Below, piece after piece: positions 38,850 to 48,739 of a stretch of DNA of 64,000 nt. The stretch lies in assembly GCF_009674485.1 (NCBI RefSeq), contig NZ_WKJJ01000009.1:186001-250000 (forward strand). The letters run 5' to 3'. The translations under genes and the position numbers were made by a program. The stretch's first letter is position 1. Each line of letters starts with the position of its first letter. The stretch comes from Pseudoduganella rivuli (GTDB taxonomy: Bacteria > Pseudomonadota > Gammaproteobacteria > Burkholderiales > Burkholderiaceae_D). Under the pieces are notes generated by a model. The model was not told where the DNA came from, made no database searches, and saw only the letters and a list, made by a program, of their open reading frames with translations.

Positions 38850-39743
38850 ATGGAATTACGCATCCGCAATTTGTCCAAAACCTATAGCAACGGTGTCGTG
38901 GCTTTGGACAATATTTCGCTCACGATCCCCGCCGGGATGTTCGGCTTGCTGGGCCCCAACGGGGCCGGCAAGTCGACCCTGATGCGGACCCTGGCGACGT
39001 TGCAGGAATGCGATGCGGGTTCCGTGTTTTTCGGCGACCTCGACGTGCTGGACGAAAAAGACGAGATCCGCCGCCTGCTGGGTTACCTGCCGCAAGACTT
39101 CGGCGTCTACCCGAAAGTGTCCGCCTATGAAATGCTGGACCACTTTGCCATCCTGAAAGGCTTGTCGCACCGGGGCCGCCGCCGCGAAGTGGTCGACGGC
39201 CTGCTGCAGCAAACCAACCTGTTCGAAGTCCGCCACCAGAAACTGGGCACCTTTTCCGGCGGCATGCGCCAGCGCTTCGGCATTGCCCAGGCGCTGCTGG
39301 GCGACCCGAAACTGATCATCGTCGATGAACCGACGGCCGGCCTGGACCCGCAGGAACGGGTGCGTTTCCATAACCTGCTGTCCGATATCGGCGACGACCG
39401 CACGGTGATCCTGTCGACCCACATCGTCAGCGACGTGGCCGACCTGTGCGCCAACATGGCCATCATCAACAAGGGCCACTTGCTGGTGGCCGGCGCCACC
39501 CAGCAATTGATCGACGACGTCAGCTGCAAGATCTGGGCGCGCTTCATCGACAAGCGCGACTTGCAGCAATTCCAGACCCGCCACGCAGTGATTTCCACCC
39601 GCCTGCTGTCCGGCCGCACCTTGATCCACGTGTACAGCGACGACGATCCGGGCGATGGGTTCGAGGAAGCCATCGGCGACCTGGAAGACTTGTATTTCGC
39701 TACCATCACCGGCCGCCACCAGGCAGCCGACCGCTGCGAATAA
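38850..39743 (+). CDS. ABC transporter ATP-binding protein
   Basis: The 297-residue ATPase shows Walker [10 protein letters not shown], the Q-loop [11 protein letters not shown], the signature [10 protein letters not shown], Walker [14 protein letters not shown] and the switch histidine STHIVSD. A short C-terminal extension (about 220-297) follows the nucleotide domain. The start at 38850 is set by AGGAG. It pairs with the downstream permease-peptidase fusion, about 100 bp away. It is distinct from the NatA-like protein upstream. Confidence 0.92.
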   Translation: MELRIRNLSKTYSNGVVALDNISLTIPAGMFGLLGPNGAGKSTLMRTLATLQECDAGSVFFGDLDVLDEKDEIRRLLGYLPQDFGVYPKVSAYEMLDHFAILKGLSHRGRRREVVDGLLQQTNLFEVRHQKLGTFSGGMRQRFGIAQALLGDPKLIIVDEPTAGLDPQERVRFHNLLSDIGDDRTVILSTHIVSDVADLCANMAIINKGHLLVAGATQQLIDDVSCKIWARFIDKRDLQQFQTRHAVISTRLLSGRTLIHVYSDDDPGDGFEEAIGDLEDLYFATITGRHQAADRCE

Positions 39744-39758
39744 GTGGAGCCCTCCCCG

Positions 39759-39830
39759 ATGTTTGCTATTGCAAAGTTCACGTCTGCCGCGCTCATCGGC
39801 CACCGCCAGGTGGCTTCCGGTTGCCCTTGA
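39759..39830 (+). CDS. Possible upstream leader ORF echoing the permease start
   Basis: A 23-codon frame, [22 protein letters not shown] then P and stop, lies between the ATPase gene and the permease. Its first 14 bases (ATGTTTGCTATTGC) match the real permease start 82 bp downstream (ATGTTTGCAATTGC) at 13 of 14. It may be a remnant of a local duplication or a short leader that couples translation. Whether it is translated is unknown. Confidence 0.35.
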   Translation: MFAIAKFTSAALIGHRQVASGCP

Positions 39831-39840
39831 GGCCATATTT

Positions 39841-42800
39841 ATGTTTGCAATTGCCTATTTTGAAGCCAAGCAGCGCCTGAAACTGCTGTCCACGTGGGTG
39901 TATTTCGGCATGTTCATGCTGCTGGCCATGCTGTGGATGGCGGCCGCCGGCGGCGTTTTCAAGGAAGCCATCGTCTCGTTCGGCGGCCGGGTCGCCATCA
40001 ATGCGCCCCGTTCCATCATGCTGACCACCAGCTTCCTCGGCTGCCTGGGCGTGATCGTGGTTGCGGCCATGGTGGGCCGCTCGGTGCAGCAGGATTTCGA
40101 ATATGACATGCACCACTTTTTCTTCAGCGCGCCGATCCGCAAGTACCAGTACATGTTCGGCCGCTTCTTCGGCGCATCGTTCGTACTGGCCGTGGTGTTT
40201 TCCAGTATCTTGCTGGGCACATGGCTGGGCGGTTTCCTTCCCGGTATCGATCCGGAGCGGCTGGGCCCCACGCCGCTGGTTGCCTGGCTGATCCCGTATT
40301 TCTTCACACTGCTGCCCAACATCTTCATCTTCGGCGCCGTGTTCTTCGTGGTGGCCGCGCTGACGCGCCGCATGCTGCCCGTCTATATCAGCAGCGTCGT
40401 CATGCTGATCGGCTACCTGGTGGCGCCGGGACTGGCGCGTGACCTCGACTATAAAACCCTGGCCGCGCTGATCGACCCGTTCGGCACCACGGCCGTGATC
40501 CGGCTGACCGAATACTGGCCGATCGCCGAGCGCAACGCGCGCCTGGTCTTGCCGGAAGGCGTGTACCTGGTGAACCGCCTGATCTGGGCCTCGTTTGCCC
40601 TGGTGACCCTGCTGCTGGGCTACTGGCGCTTCCACTTCGTCGCCACCATCGACAGCGGCCGCAACGCCGCCCGCAGTGATAGCGACGAACCGCAACGCCT
40701 GTCCGCCACGGCCACCGACACCCGTGAAACGCCGGATTTCCAGGCCCGCAGCCTGGGCTTGCTGTTACTCCGCAATAGCTGGCTCAACTTGCGCGAAACC
40801 GTCAAGAACGTGTATTTCGCCGTCATCGTGCTGGCCGGCGTGCTGTTGATGTTCGCCACCGCGCTCGATCCGCACACGATGGGCGTCAAGACGTATCCCG
40901 TCACGTACCTGGTGCTGGAACAGATCACGAAAATGTTCACGCTGTTCATGCTGGTCATCACCACCTTCTATGCCGGCGAGCTGGTATGGCGCGAACGGGA
41001 AAACCGCACGGCGCAGATGTTCGATGCGATGCCGGTGCCGAACTGGCTGCCGCTGCTGTCGCGGCTGTTCGGCCTGATCGGCCTGCAGGGCGTGCTGCTG
41101 GTGGTGGTCATGGTGTGCGGCATGACGATCCAGTTGTTCAAAGGCTACTTTGAGCTTCAGCCCGGCCTGTACCTGCACAACCTGTTCCTCGTGCAGTGGC
41201 CGCAATACGCGCTGGTGGCGGTGCTGGCCATCGCACTGCAAGTACTGATCAACCACAAGTACCTGGCGTACTTCGCGATGATCCTGTATTACGCGGCGAC
41301 CATCACGGCCGCCGCGCTGGGCCTCGACCATCCGATGATCATCTATGGCATGTCACCGGAATTCGTGTATTCGGACATGAACGGCTATGGCCACTTCCTG
41401 CAGCGCGAACGTTGGTTCCTGCTGTACTGGGGCGGCGCGGCGCTGGCGCTGGTGGTGCTGTCGGTGCTGTTCTGGGCCCGAGGCAGCAACGTGGAATGGC
41501 GCCAGCGCGTGCAACTGGCGCGCCATGGCCTGACCCTGCCCGTGCTGGCGTCGTTTGCGCTGGCGGCCCTGATCTTTGCGGGCGCCGGCAGCGTGCTGTT
41601 CTACGACTTGCAGGTGGCCGGCGATTACAAGTCGCCCTATCGCCAGGATGCGGACCGCGCCGATTACGAGCGCAAATACAAGGCGCTGGCCGACGTGGCG
41701 CAGCCCCGCATCACGGACGTGCGCCTGGGCGTGTCAATCGAACCGGAACAGCGCACGCTGCGCGTCAAGGGCCACTACACGCTGGAAAACAAGAGCGCCC
41801 AGCCGCTGACGGAAATCCACGTCACCCAGGACACGCGCGCCGACATGCAGCCGCTGCGCTTCGGCCAGGTGGCCAAACTGGTGCGCGCCGACCGTGAACT
41901 GGGCTGGTCCACCTATGCGCTGTCGACGCCGCTGGCGCCCGGCGCGAAATTGCCGCTGGAATTCGAACTGGTGTATGCGCCCAAGGGCTTGTTCGGCCTG
42001 GGTCAGGATTTGCCCGTGATCGGCAACGGCACGTTCTTCAACAACAGCCTGCTGCCGCACATCGGCTACCAGCGCGCCGTCGAACTGCGCGATCCGCGCG
42101 ACCGCAGGAAGCATGGCTTGCCCGTGCAGGAACGCGCGCTGCCGCGTGACGATCCGAAAGGCCTGGCCAACAATTACATCGGCTCGGATGCGGACTGGGT
42201 CACGTTCGACGCCGTCATCAGCACGTCGCCGGACCAGACCGCCGTGGCGCCGGGCATCCTGGAAAAAGAATGGAAGGCCAAGGGCCGCCGCTATTTCCAT
42301 TACAAGATGGACAAGCCCATCCTGAACTTCTATGCGTTCCAGTCTGCCCGCTATGCGGTCAAGCATGACTGGTGGCAGGATGCCGGCATTGAAATCTATT
42401 ACCACCCGGGCCATGAATTCAACCTCGACCGCTTCAACAAGGGCGTCAAGGCCTCGCTCGAGTATTACACGAAGAATTTCAGCCCGTACCAGCACCGCAT
42501 CCTGCGCATCGTGGAATTCCCCCGCTATGCCGTGTACGCGCAGTCGTATCCGAACACGATCCCGTATTCGGAAGCCATGGGCTTCATTGCCAAGGTCGAC
42601 GACCGCAATCCGAAAGACGTGGATTTCCCGTTCTACGTGACGGCGCACGAAGTGGCGCACCAGTGGTGGGCCCATCAGCTGGTGGGGGGCAATACGCGGG
42701 GCGCCACCGTGCTGTCGGAAACCCTGTCCGAATATTCCGCGCTGATGGTGATGAAAAAGCAGTTCGGCGCGGACCGCATGCGCCGCTTCCTGCGCTATGA

Positions 42801-43416
42801 CCTGGACCGCTACCTGTTGGGCCGTGCGCTGGAAAACAGCAAGGAATTGCCGCTGGCCGACAATGAAAACCAGGATTACATCCACTACCGCAAGGGCAGC
42901 CTGGCGATGTACCAGCTGCAGGACATCATCGGCGAAGACAAGGTCAATGAAGTGTTGCGCGGCTTGCTGCAACGCTATGCATTCCAGACCGCCCCCTACC
43001 CGAGCGTGACGGTGCTGGTGGAAGGCTTGCGCAAGATCACGCCGCCGGACCAGGCTTACCTGATCGACGACTTGTTCAATGCCATCGTGCTGCACGATAA
43101 CCGGGCACTGAGCGCCACCATGCGCAAACTGCCGGGCGGCAAGTACGAAGTCACGATCAAGGTCCACGCCAGCAAGTTGCGCGCCGATGAACTGGGCGCG
43201 GAAAAAGAAGTGCCGATCGCCGACCTGATCGATATCGGCGTGGACGACAAGGACGGCAACAGCCTGCTGCGCGAGCGCAAGCTCATCAACAAGAAAGAAT
43301 CGACGTATACGGTGATCGTGTCGGGCCGTCCGGGCAAGGCGGGGATCGATCCGGATAACAAGCTGATCGACCGCAAGCCGGACGACAACATGATTGCGGT
43401 GGAGACCGATCAATAA
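39841..43416 (+). CDS. ABC permease fused to M1 family metallopeptidase
   Basis: The 1191-residue protein joins an ABC-2-like permease to a zinc peptidase. Residues 1 to about 590 carry a dozen transmembrane helices in two halves. Residues about 600-1040 form an M1 peptidase domain on the outer face. The zinc site is H936-E937-V-A-H940 ([12 protein letters not shown]), with a further Glu at 960 in [11 protein letters not shown], one residue further than the usual x18 spacing. The GAMEN exopeptidase motif is not seen in standard form. A C-terminal beta domain follows. The start [10 protein letters not shown] has a GAGG site. Such fusions recur in Gammaproteobacteria and Burkholderiales; their substrate is unknown. 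Confidence 0.9.
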   Translation: MFAIAYFEAKQRLKLLSTWVYFGMFMLLAMLWMAAAGGVFKEAIVSFGGRVAINAPRSIMLTTSFLGCLGVIVVAAMVGRSVQQDFEYDMHHFFFSAPIRKYQYMFGRFFGASFVLAVVFSSILLGTWLGGFLPGIDPERLGPTPLVAWLIPYFFTLLPNIFIFGAVFFVVAALTRRMLPVYISSVVMLIGYLVAPGLARDLDYKTLAALIDPFGTTAVIRLTEYWPIAERNARLVLPEGVYLVNRLIWASFALVTLLLGYWRFHFVATIDSGRNAARSDSDEPQRLSATATDTRETPDFQARSLGLLLLRNSWLNLRETVKNVYFAVIVLAGVLLMFATALDPHTMGVKTYPVTYLVLEQITKMFTLFMLVITTFYAGELVWRERENRTAQMFDAMPVPNWLPLLSRLFGLIGLQGVLLVVVMVCGMTIQLFKGYFELQPGLYLHNLFLVQWPQYALVAVLAIALQVLINHKYLAYFAMILYYAATITAAALGLDHPMIIYGMSPEFVYSDMNGYGHFLQRERWFLLYWGGAALALVVLSVLFWARGSNVEWRQRVQLARHGLTLPVLASFALAALIFAGAGSVLFYDLQVAGDYKSPYRQDADRADYERKYKALADVAQPRITDVRLGVSIEPEQRTLRVKGHYTLENKSAQPLTEIHVTQDTRADMQPLRFGQVAKLVRADRELGWSTYALSTPLAPGAKLPLEFELVYAPKGLFGLGQDLPVIGNGTFFNNSLLPHIGYQRAVELRDPRDRRKHGLPVQERALPRDDPKGLANNYIGSDADWVTFDAVISTSPDQTAVAPGILEKEWKAKGRRYFHYKMDKPILNFYAFQSARYAVKHDWWQDAGIEIYYHPGHEFNLDRFNKGVKASLEYYTKNFSPYQHRILRIVEFPRYAVYAQSYPNTIPYSEAMGFIAKVDDRNPKDVDFPFYVTAHEVAHQWWAHQLVGGNTRGATVLSETLSEYSALMVMKKQFGADRMRRFLRYDLDRYLLGRALENSKELPLADNENQDYIHYRKGSLAMYQLQDIIGEDKVNEVLRGLLQRYAFQTAPYPSVTVLVEGLRKITPPDQAYLIDDLFNAIVLHDNRALSATMRKLPGGKYEVTIKVHASKLRADELGAEKEVPIADLIDIGVDDKDGNSLLRERKLINKKESTYTVIVSGRPGKAGIDPDNKLIDRKPDDNMIAVETDQ

Positions 43417-43497
43417 CGTGTGACCGCGTACAGACCACGGGGGAAAGCTGCCTGACACTGGCAGCCTTCACCGCACTCCACTTAAAAAGGTCTGGCC

Positions 43498-43920
43498 ATG
43501 GGCATACTGAGCAATATTTTTCATAAGCTATTTCCAGCGTCGCATCCTGCCGTCAAGCAGGCGGATCCCGCCGGCACGGCCACAGCCGCCCCCAAGGCCG
43601 ATGTGCCTCAGGCGGGCGCCGGTGCGGCCGTGGCGACACCGCCTGTCAGTGCAACTATTGAACCTGTCGACGTGACAGCCATGCTCGACAACATGCTGGC
43701 GCAGGCAGGCCAGCCGCTCAACTGGCGCACGTCGATTGTGGATCTGCTGAAATTACTGCATCTCGACAGCAGCCTGGATGCGCGCAAGGAACTGGCGCGT
43801 GAACTGCACTACAGCGGCGATACCGCGGACTCAGCCTCCATGAACATGTGGCTGCACAAGCAGGTGATGCAAAAGCTGGCCGCGAACGGCGGCAAAGTCC
43901 CCGCCGACCTGCTGACGTAG
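43498..43920 (+). CDS. DUF3597 family protein
   Basis: The 140-residue protein starts MGILSNIFHKLFP, has an Ala/Pro-rich linker (about 20-55), and the DUF3597 domain: VDVTAMLDNMLAQ, LNWRTSIVDLLKLLHLDSSLDARKELARELHY and MNMWLHKQVMQKLAANGG. The domain is a small helical fold of unknown role, often annotated LysM-associated. No signal peptide is clear. AAAAGG precedes the start. It is convergent with a chemoreceptor gene 5 bp away. Confidence 0.88.
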   Translation: MGILSNIFHKLFPASHPAVKQADPAGTATAAPKADVPQAGAGAAVATPPVSATIEPVDVTAMLDNMLAQAGQPLNWRTSIVDLLKLLHLDSSLDARKELARELHYSGDTADSASMNMWLHKQVMQKLAANGGKVPADLLT

Positions 43921-43925
43921 GACCG

Positions 43926-45554
43926 CTATGCGGCCAGGCGCTGCGTGCTGCGTTGGCCGTGGATGCCGGCCGCATCCGCTGACGCGACCAGCCGCACTGC
44001 AGGCCGATCAGGACAGTCTGCCAGCCGGAAAATACTCATCGCCTGCGCCAGCGCTTCAGCCTGCTCGCGTAACGCGTCGGCCGCACCGGCCGATTCTTCC
44101 ACCAGCGCCGCATTTTGCTGCGTGGCCTGGTCCATCTGCACCACGGCTTCATTGACCAGTTCGATACCCGCGCTTTGTTCGCGGCTGGCGGTCGTGATGT
44201 CGGCCATGATGGCGGTGACGCGGCCGATGCTGTCGACCACGTCGCCCATCGTCATGCCCGCCTCTTCCACCAGGCGGCCGCCCGCATCGACCTTGCTGAC
44301 CGATTCGTCGATCAGCCCCTTGATTTCATGGGCCGCCTGCGCGCAGCGCTGCGCCAGCGTCCGCACTTCATTGGCCACGACGGCAAAGCCCCGTCCCTGT
44401 TCGCCGGCGCGCGCCGCTTCCACCGCTGCATTGAGCGCCAGGATATTGGTCTGGAACGCGATACTGTCGATCACGCCCGTGATATCGCCGATCTTGCGCG
44501 CCGACGCATTGATTTGTTCCATGGTGGCGACCACCTGTTCCACCACGGCGCCGCCCCGCTGCGCCACGCCGGACGCCGCCAGCGCCAGTGCATTGGCTTG
44601 CTGCGCATGGCCCGCGTTGTTGCGCACGGTGGCCGTCAACTGTTCCATCGCGGATGCGGTTTCTTCCAGGTTGCCAGCCTGCCGCTCCGTGCGGCACGAC
44701 AAGTCGGCGTTGCCCGCCGCGATCTGTCCCGCCGCCGTCGCCACCTGTTCGGTCCCCGCGCGCACGTCCGCCACCACCCTGGCCAGGCCCTGGTTCATGG
44801 TCTTCAGCGCCTGCAGCAGGCGGCCCGTTTCGTCGCGGCGGTCGATCACGATCTCGCTGCGCAAATCGTTGGACGCGACGGCGCACGCCACGTCGACGGC
44901 GCGCTGCAAGGGCCGTGTAATGCCGACCGTCAGCCGCCACGCGCACAGCGCGCCCAGCGCCAGCACCACGGCGCCAAAGCCCAGCATGAACAAGCGGTCG
45001 CGCTGGTACGCCTGGTGGATCTGCTCCGCGTTATCATCGATGCGCTTGCGCTGCAATTCCAGCAAACCGGACAGCGCGTCCAGGTACGCCTTGGAATCCG
45101 GCATGAATTGCTGTTCCAGCAGCGTCTCGGCCTCGGCCAGCTTGCCTTCCTTCTTCAGGGCGACGATACCGTCGCGGCCCGCGATGTAGCGCTTGCGCGC
45201 TTCTTTCATGCGCTCGAACAGCGCTTTTTCCTGCGCGTCTTCCAGCAGGGGCTCGACTTTCTTTTGCAATTCATTGACCTGGCTGGTCGAGGCGGCCGCT
45301 TCCGCGGCAAAGAACGGTCCCAGCGACGGGTCCGTGCTTTTCGAAATCGCCGTCGTGCGGCGCACGCTGGTGTGGATCAAACGATACCAGTCGCCGATCA
45401 TGCGTTCCTTGGCCAGCGGCTGCTGCATCATGTCGTGCGTGGCTTCCGCCACGGTTTGCATGTGGCGCAAGCCCGTTCCCAGCATCAGCAACGCCAGCAG
45501 CAAGACGAGACCAAAGCCGCCGCCCAGGCGGACGCCGATATTCAGGTTTTTCAT
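43926..45554 (-). CDS. Methyl-accepting chemotaxis protein, Tsr-like with four-helix-bundle sensor
   Basis: The 542-residue chemoreceptor has TM1 (about 10-28), a ~150-residue periplasmic four-helix bundle, TM2 (about 183-206), a HAMP domain (ITRPLQRAVDVACAVASNDL) and a full signalling domain. Its tip is SIAFQTNILALNAAVEAAR and [15 protein letters not shown]. It senses small periplasmic ligands; which ones cannot be told. The ATG at 45554 follows AGAAAGAT. It lacks a C-terminal CheR-docking pentapeptide. Confidence 0.94.
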   Translation of the reverse strand: MKNLNIGVRLGGGFGLVLLLALLMLGTGLRHMQTVAEATHDMMQQPLAKERMIGDWYRLIHTSVRRTTAISKSTDPSLGPFFAAEAAASTSQVNELQKKVEPLLEDAQEKALFERMKEARKRYIAGRDGIVALKKEGKLAEAETLLEQQFMPDSKAYLDALSGLLELQRKRIDDNAEQIHQAYQRDRLFMLGFGAVVLALGALCAWRLTVGITRPLQRAVDVACAVASNDLRSEIVIDRRDETGRLLQALKTMNQGLARVVADVRAGTEQVATAAGQIAAGNADLSCRTERQAGNLEETASAMEQLTATVRNNAGHAQQANALALAASGVAQRGGAVVEQVVATMEQINASARKIGDITGVIDSIAFQTNILALNAAVEAARAGEQGRGFAVVANEVRTLAQRCAQAAHEIKGLIDESVSKVDAGGRLVEEAGMTMGDVVDSIGRVTAIMADITTASREQSAGIELVNEAVVQMDQATQQNAALVEESAGAADALREQAEALAQAMSIFRLADCPDRPAVRLVASADAAGIHGQRSTQRLAA

Positions 45555-45776
45555 TTTTTTATCTTTCTTCAAGCAAAACGCGGCGGCAACGCCTGGACAT
45601 GGCGCTGTGCGTTCAAGGGAATTGCGGTGGCATGCGTCGTGCCGGATATCGCTGTGGCACGGATTACTGGAATTGCCGGAATTTCTGGAGTGGTGGCAGT
45701 CTAGCCAAATCCGATAAAAAATTCTTCGTGGAAAATACGTAGCCGCCGAAGCATTGCAGCGACGGCAATGTTGACG

Positions 45777-46256
45777 TTACGCGTAGGTGCTGAAGGAACT
45801 GACGATGGACTGGTTATACGCATTGGCCACGGCCGTGCTGGCCAAACCGGGCCGCGCTTTCAATGTATTGGCCCACGATGCGGCGGCCGGCGCGCCATTT
45901 AAAGTCGGCAACAATGGCGCCCCGGTATACGCGCCGGACGTTTGCGGCGGCTGCGCCAGCGTGGCGGCGATCAACTGGTTTTGCCACTGCTGTGCGTCGC
46001 CAGGCTGATACGACCCCGCGTCCGGGATTTGCGGGGCGCCGGGCAACGTTCCTGCCTGCTGGAAAGCGCTCAGCAAGCCGGCAGCCGTGTACACCTGCGT
46101 CGACGACTTCGCACCGCCCAGCGTGGCGACCACGCTGGCATTTTCCGACAGGCTGACCGCGACGGTCGGCAGCAGCGCATTGTCGTTTCCCGTTTCTTCC
46201 ACCGCCGGGGGCTGGTAGACGGTGTAACCGGGTAGCGGATTGAGCGGCGAAATCAT
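45777..46256 (-). CDS. Hypothetical protein
   Basis: I do not recognise this 159-residue protein. It has no cysteine, signal peptide or membrane segment and is rich in Ala, Pro, Gln, Ser and Thr (for example PGAPQIPDAGSYQPGDAQQW). It ends in AVANAYNQSIVSSFSTYA. AGGGACG precedes the start. Composition resembles flagellar or surface-appendage accessory proteins, but that is only an impression. It stands alone between a chemoreceptor gene and a LysR gene. Confidence 0.6.
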   Translation of the reverse strand: MISPLNPLPGYTVYQPPAVEETGNDNALLPTVAVSLSENASVVATLGGAKSSTQVYTAAGLLSAFQQAGTLPGAPQIPDAGSYQPGDAQQWQNQLIAATLAQPPQTSGAYTGAPLLPTLNGAPAAASWANTLKARPGLASTAVANAYNQSIVSSFSTYA

Positions 46257-46305
46257 GGCAAGCGTCCCTTACTATGATTTCAATATAGTAGGGTAAGCCC
46301 GGCAG

Positions 46306-47250
46306 TCAAGCGTGCGGGCTTGCTCCGCACTGGCTGGCCAGTTGCAGCAGCCAGGCTGGCGCCCGCCCGACGTCATACACCAGTGCCACCTGCTCGTGGC
46401 AGGTGAACGCCGCATCCGGCACGTCGATCCGCACCAGCGCCGGATCGTCCAGCGCAAAATCCGGCAAATACGCCAGGGCCGCGCCGGACTTCACGAACGC
46501 CAGCAGCAATTGCAGGTCGTCAGTCCAGTAGCGTATCTTGCGCGGCAACTGGTCGTCGCGCCAGCCATCCGAGCGGGGCCCGCGCCGCTCGCCGCAAAAC
46601 AGCGAATGCGATGGGCAGGCGAATTCGTGCTCCAGCACCTGCGCCGCCGTGGCCTGCAGCGCCGGGGCCGCGGCGCTTTCGACTGCAGGCGCGGATGGCG
46701 CCAGCGCCGCCGCCAGCGGATGCGTGCGCCCGGCCACCAGGTACTGCGCCAGCACGCCGAGCGGCACGGTTTCCCACGCCGCCGACCAATGCGCGCCTTT
46801 GCCATCGAGCACTTCCCCCGTCACGATGGCCGCCTGTGCGTCCCCGCGCGCCAGCGCGGCCAACGCATTGTCTTCGAACATGGCCAACATGCGCAGGCTG
46901 GCGTCCGGATAGAGCCGCAATGCGCCCGCCACCACTTCGCCATAACGCCACAGCAAGATTGCAGGTCCGGCAATGCGGCAATCAATGACCGCGTCTTCCC
47001 CCTGCACATCCGCTTTGGCCTGCTCCGCCAGCGCCAGCAGCGCCTGCGCACGGGGCAGCAACAGCGCACCGCTGGCGTTGAGCACCAGTTGCCGCGCGCT
47101 GCGGTCGAACAGCGGCTTGCCTAAACTGTCTTCCAGGCGGCGCAAGGCTTTCGACACGGCGGACGGCGTCAGGTGCGTCTCCTGCGCCACGTCCGCCAAG
47201 GTGGGCTGGCGGGCGGCGCTGACGAAGATGCGCAAGTCAGTGAGGTTCAT
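46306..47250 (-). CDS. LysR family transcriptional regulator
   Basis: The 314-residue regulator has the N-terminal winged helix-turn-helix (MNLTDLRIFVSAARQPTLAD, HLTPSAVSKALRRLEDSLG, LFDRSARQLVLN). The periplasmic-binding-like effector domain runs from about 90 to the end. It is divergent from the 47333-48738 pair across an 82-bp spacer, the classic arrangement for a LysR target. The effector is unknown. Confidence 0.93.
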   Translation of the reverse strand: MNLTDLRIFVSAARQPTLADVAQETHLTPSAVSKALRRLEDSLGKPLFDRSARQLVLNASGALLLPRAQALLALAEQAKADVQGEDAVIDCRIAGPAILLWRYGEVVAGALRLYPDASLRMLAMFEDNALAALARGDAQAAIVTGEVLDGKGAHWSAAWETVPLGVLAQYLVAGRTHPLAAALAPSAPAVESAAAPALQATAAQVLEHEFACPSHSLFCGERRGPRSDGWRDDQLPRKIRYWTDDLQLLLAFVKSGAALAYLPDFALDDPALVRIDVPDAAFTCHEQVALVYDVGRAPAWLLQLASQCGASPHA

Positions 47251-47332
47251 ATGTCAGATAATTTCCAAATTGGACATAAAAAGTGAATTTAAGTTGCTTT
47301 ACGAGACATTATCCCCAGCATACCATTCCCCG

Positions 47333-48010
47333 ATGAAAACACTGCTGATCTCCCTTACCCTGCTGGCCGCCGCGCCGGCGCAGGCCGCCGCTCCAGGCCC
47401 CACGTACGGCGAACACGGTATGGCCCTGTTCGGCGGCAAGAATGGCTTGTACGCCTCCCACCTGCCTATGTTCCACGCCCCGCACGATTACCAGGTGGTG
47501 CTGCAAGTGCGCCTGGCCGATCCCGCGCTCGATGCCGCCGTCAAGAAACGGCTGGATGGCCACACCGCGCTGTGGACGGTGGCGCCGGAGAAATTCGAAC
47601 TGGACCGGCTGCAGCCGGGTGCACCGGCGCCGTTGCAACGCTTCCAGGCCGACCTGGTGCGGGGCCATTTCGAACAGGGCGGCAAGACCGAGTACCGGAG
47701 CGCCATCGTTATCATCGATAAGGTATGGTTGTTCCGAAAGCTGTCGCCCCAGGTGAAAACCAGCGCCGTGGCCCGTTATGTGCAAGTTGGCAACGGTACG
47801 CGGCGCTACCTCATCAAGGAGATCGACAGCCGTCCTGATTTCGATCATATTGTTTCGTACCACGCGGCTGCACGCGCTTCCCCATTGCCGGTGTCGATCG
47901 CCAAAAACGGCGTATCGGAACCGGATGCGAACGCGCTGGCGGCGGCGCTCCATGCGCTTCCGTCCGCCATTCGCGGTACGGTTTATTACTATACGGACGA
48001 CTTACGCTGA
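47333..48010 (+). CDS. Exported hypothetical protein
   Basis: I do not recognise this 225-residue protein. A signal peptide (MKTLLISLTLLAAAPAQAA) is clear. The mature protein has YGEHGMALFGGKNGLYASHLPMFHAPHDYQVVLQV, with four histidines close together, and a phrase IIDKVWLFRKLSP typical of small periplasmic proteins found in several Oxalobacteraceae-like genomes. The start at 47333 is chosen because it begins the signal peptide, although the frame is open far upstream. It overlaps the next gene by one base (TGATG) and lies opposite a LysR gene. Confidence 0.75.
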   Translation: MKTLLISLTLLAAAPAQAAAPGPTYGEHGMALFGGKNGLYASHLPMFHAPHDYQVVLQVRLADPALDAAVKKRLDGHTALWTVAPEKFELDRLQPGAPAPLQRFQADLVRGHFEQGGKTEYRSAIVIIDKVWLFRKLSPQVKTSAVARYVQVGNGTRRYLIKEIDSRPDFDHIVSYHAAARASPLPVSIAKNGVSEPDANALAAALHALPSAIRGTVYYYTDDLR

Positions 48011-48738
48011 TGACCGTTCCGTCGATTTACCAGGGGTTGTGGCGCCGGACCGGCATCCGGCGCAGCAACGGCAACACCGACACCACCACGCAAGTGTGGT
48101 GGTTTCAGGCTGCCCGCTTCCATATCGACTTGCGTATACCCATCGACCGCCCCGACCCCGCCAGCCGCACCCACATCGTCAAATACCTGCCGCAGCAACT
48201 GGCCCGTTTCGGCGCCCAGACCGGCTTTGCCGGCACCACGGTGGTGGACGGCAACCATTGCGAATGGCAGCCCGAAATCGCCTTTCCATGGATCAGCGAC
48301 GCCACCGACGCGGGCTGGATGCGTTTCGACAGCGACGATGCGCTGCATGAAACCGCCGACGACGGCAGCTATGAAGAAGACTGGGAAAGAGTCGCTTCCG
48401 GCCCGATGGTGGGCGTACGGCTGGAAGACCCCCATGCGGGCGCGATTGCCTACCTGATCGCCGGTGATTTGTGGATGGCCTGGGCTTGCGGCCGCCCCGA
48501 CGACCATTACGACCAGGGCGCCCCGCTGTCGTCGCCGTGGAGCGAATTCACGGTGCTGAAGAAAGGCCAGCACTGGCGCGTGATGGCCTCGAACCTGCCA
48601 TGGCTGGAAGGCACCGAAGTGCCGCAGGCCGACGGCATGGACCGCGAACATATCAGCCAGTGGGCCGTTGGCATGGCCAAGCTGTTGCCGTTTGCCCCCG
48701 AGCTGACGTGGCGCGTGCTGGATATCACGGTCGACTAA
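48010..48738 (+). CDS. Hypothetical protein, possibly HRI1-like
   Basis: The 242-residue cytoplasmic protein begins YQGLWRRTGIRR, followed by DTTTQVWWFQAARFHIDLRIP and DRPDP. The pattern of a short beta-barrel with a tryptophan-rich strand recalls the yeast HRI1 family and its bacterial relatives, but I cannot confirm this. Other notable segments are ETADDGSYEEDWERV and HWRVMASNLPWLEG. The start overlaps the stop of the exported protein gene, so the two are translationally coupled. Confidence 0.6.
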   Translation: MTVPSIYQGLWRRTGIRRSNGNTDTTTQVWWFQAARFHIDLRIPIDRPDPASRTHIVKYLPQQLARFGAQTGFAGTTVVDGNHCEWQPEIAFPWISDATDAGWMRFDSDDALHETADDGSYEEDWERVASGPMVGVRLEDPHAGAIAYLIAGDLWMAWACGRPDDHYDQGAPLSSPWSEFTVLKKGQHWRVMASNLPWLEGTEVPQADGMDREHISQWAVGMAKLLPFAPELTWRVLDITVD

Positions 48739-48739
48739 T

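Noticed and set aside
45705-45720. A CCGATAA stretch resembling a sigma-28 -10 element near the chemoreceptor gene
   Set aside because: It reads on the plus strand, away from the minus-strand chemoreceptor, and no matching -35 was seen.
46973-47332. N-terminal extension of the exported protein gene at 47333
   Set aside because: The upstream part overlaps the LysR gene in antisense and would bury the signal peptide, so the later ATG was used.
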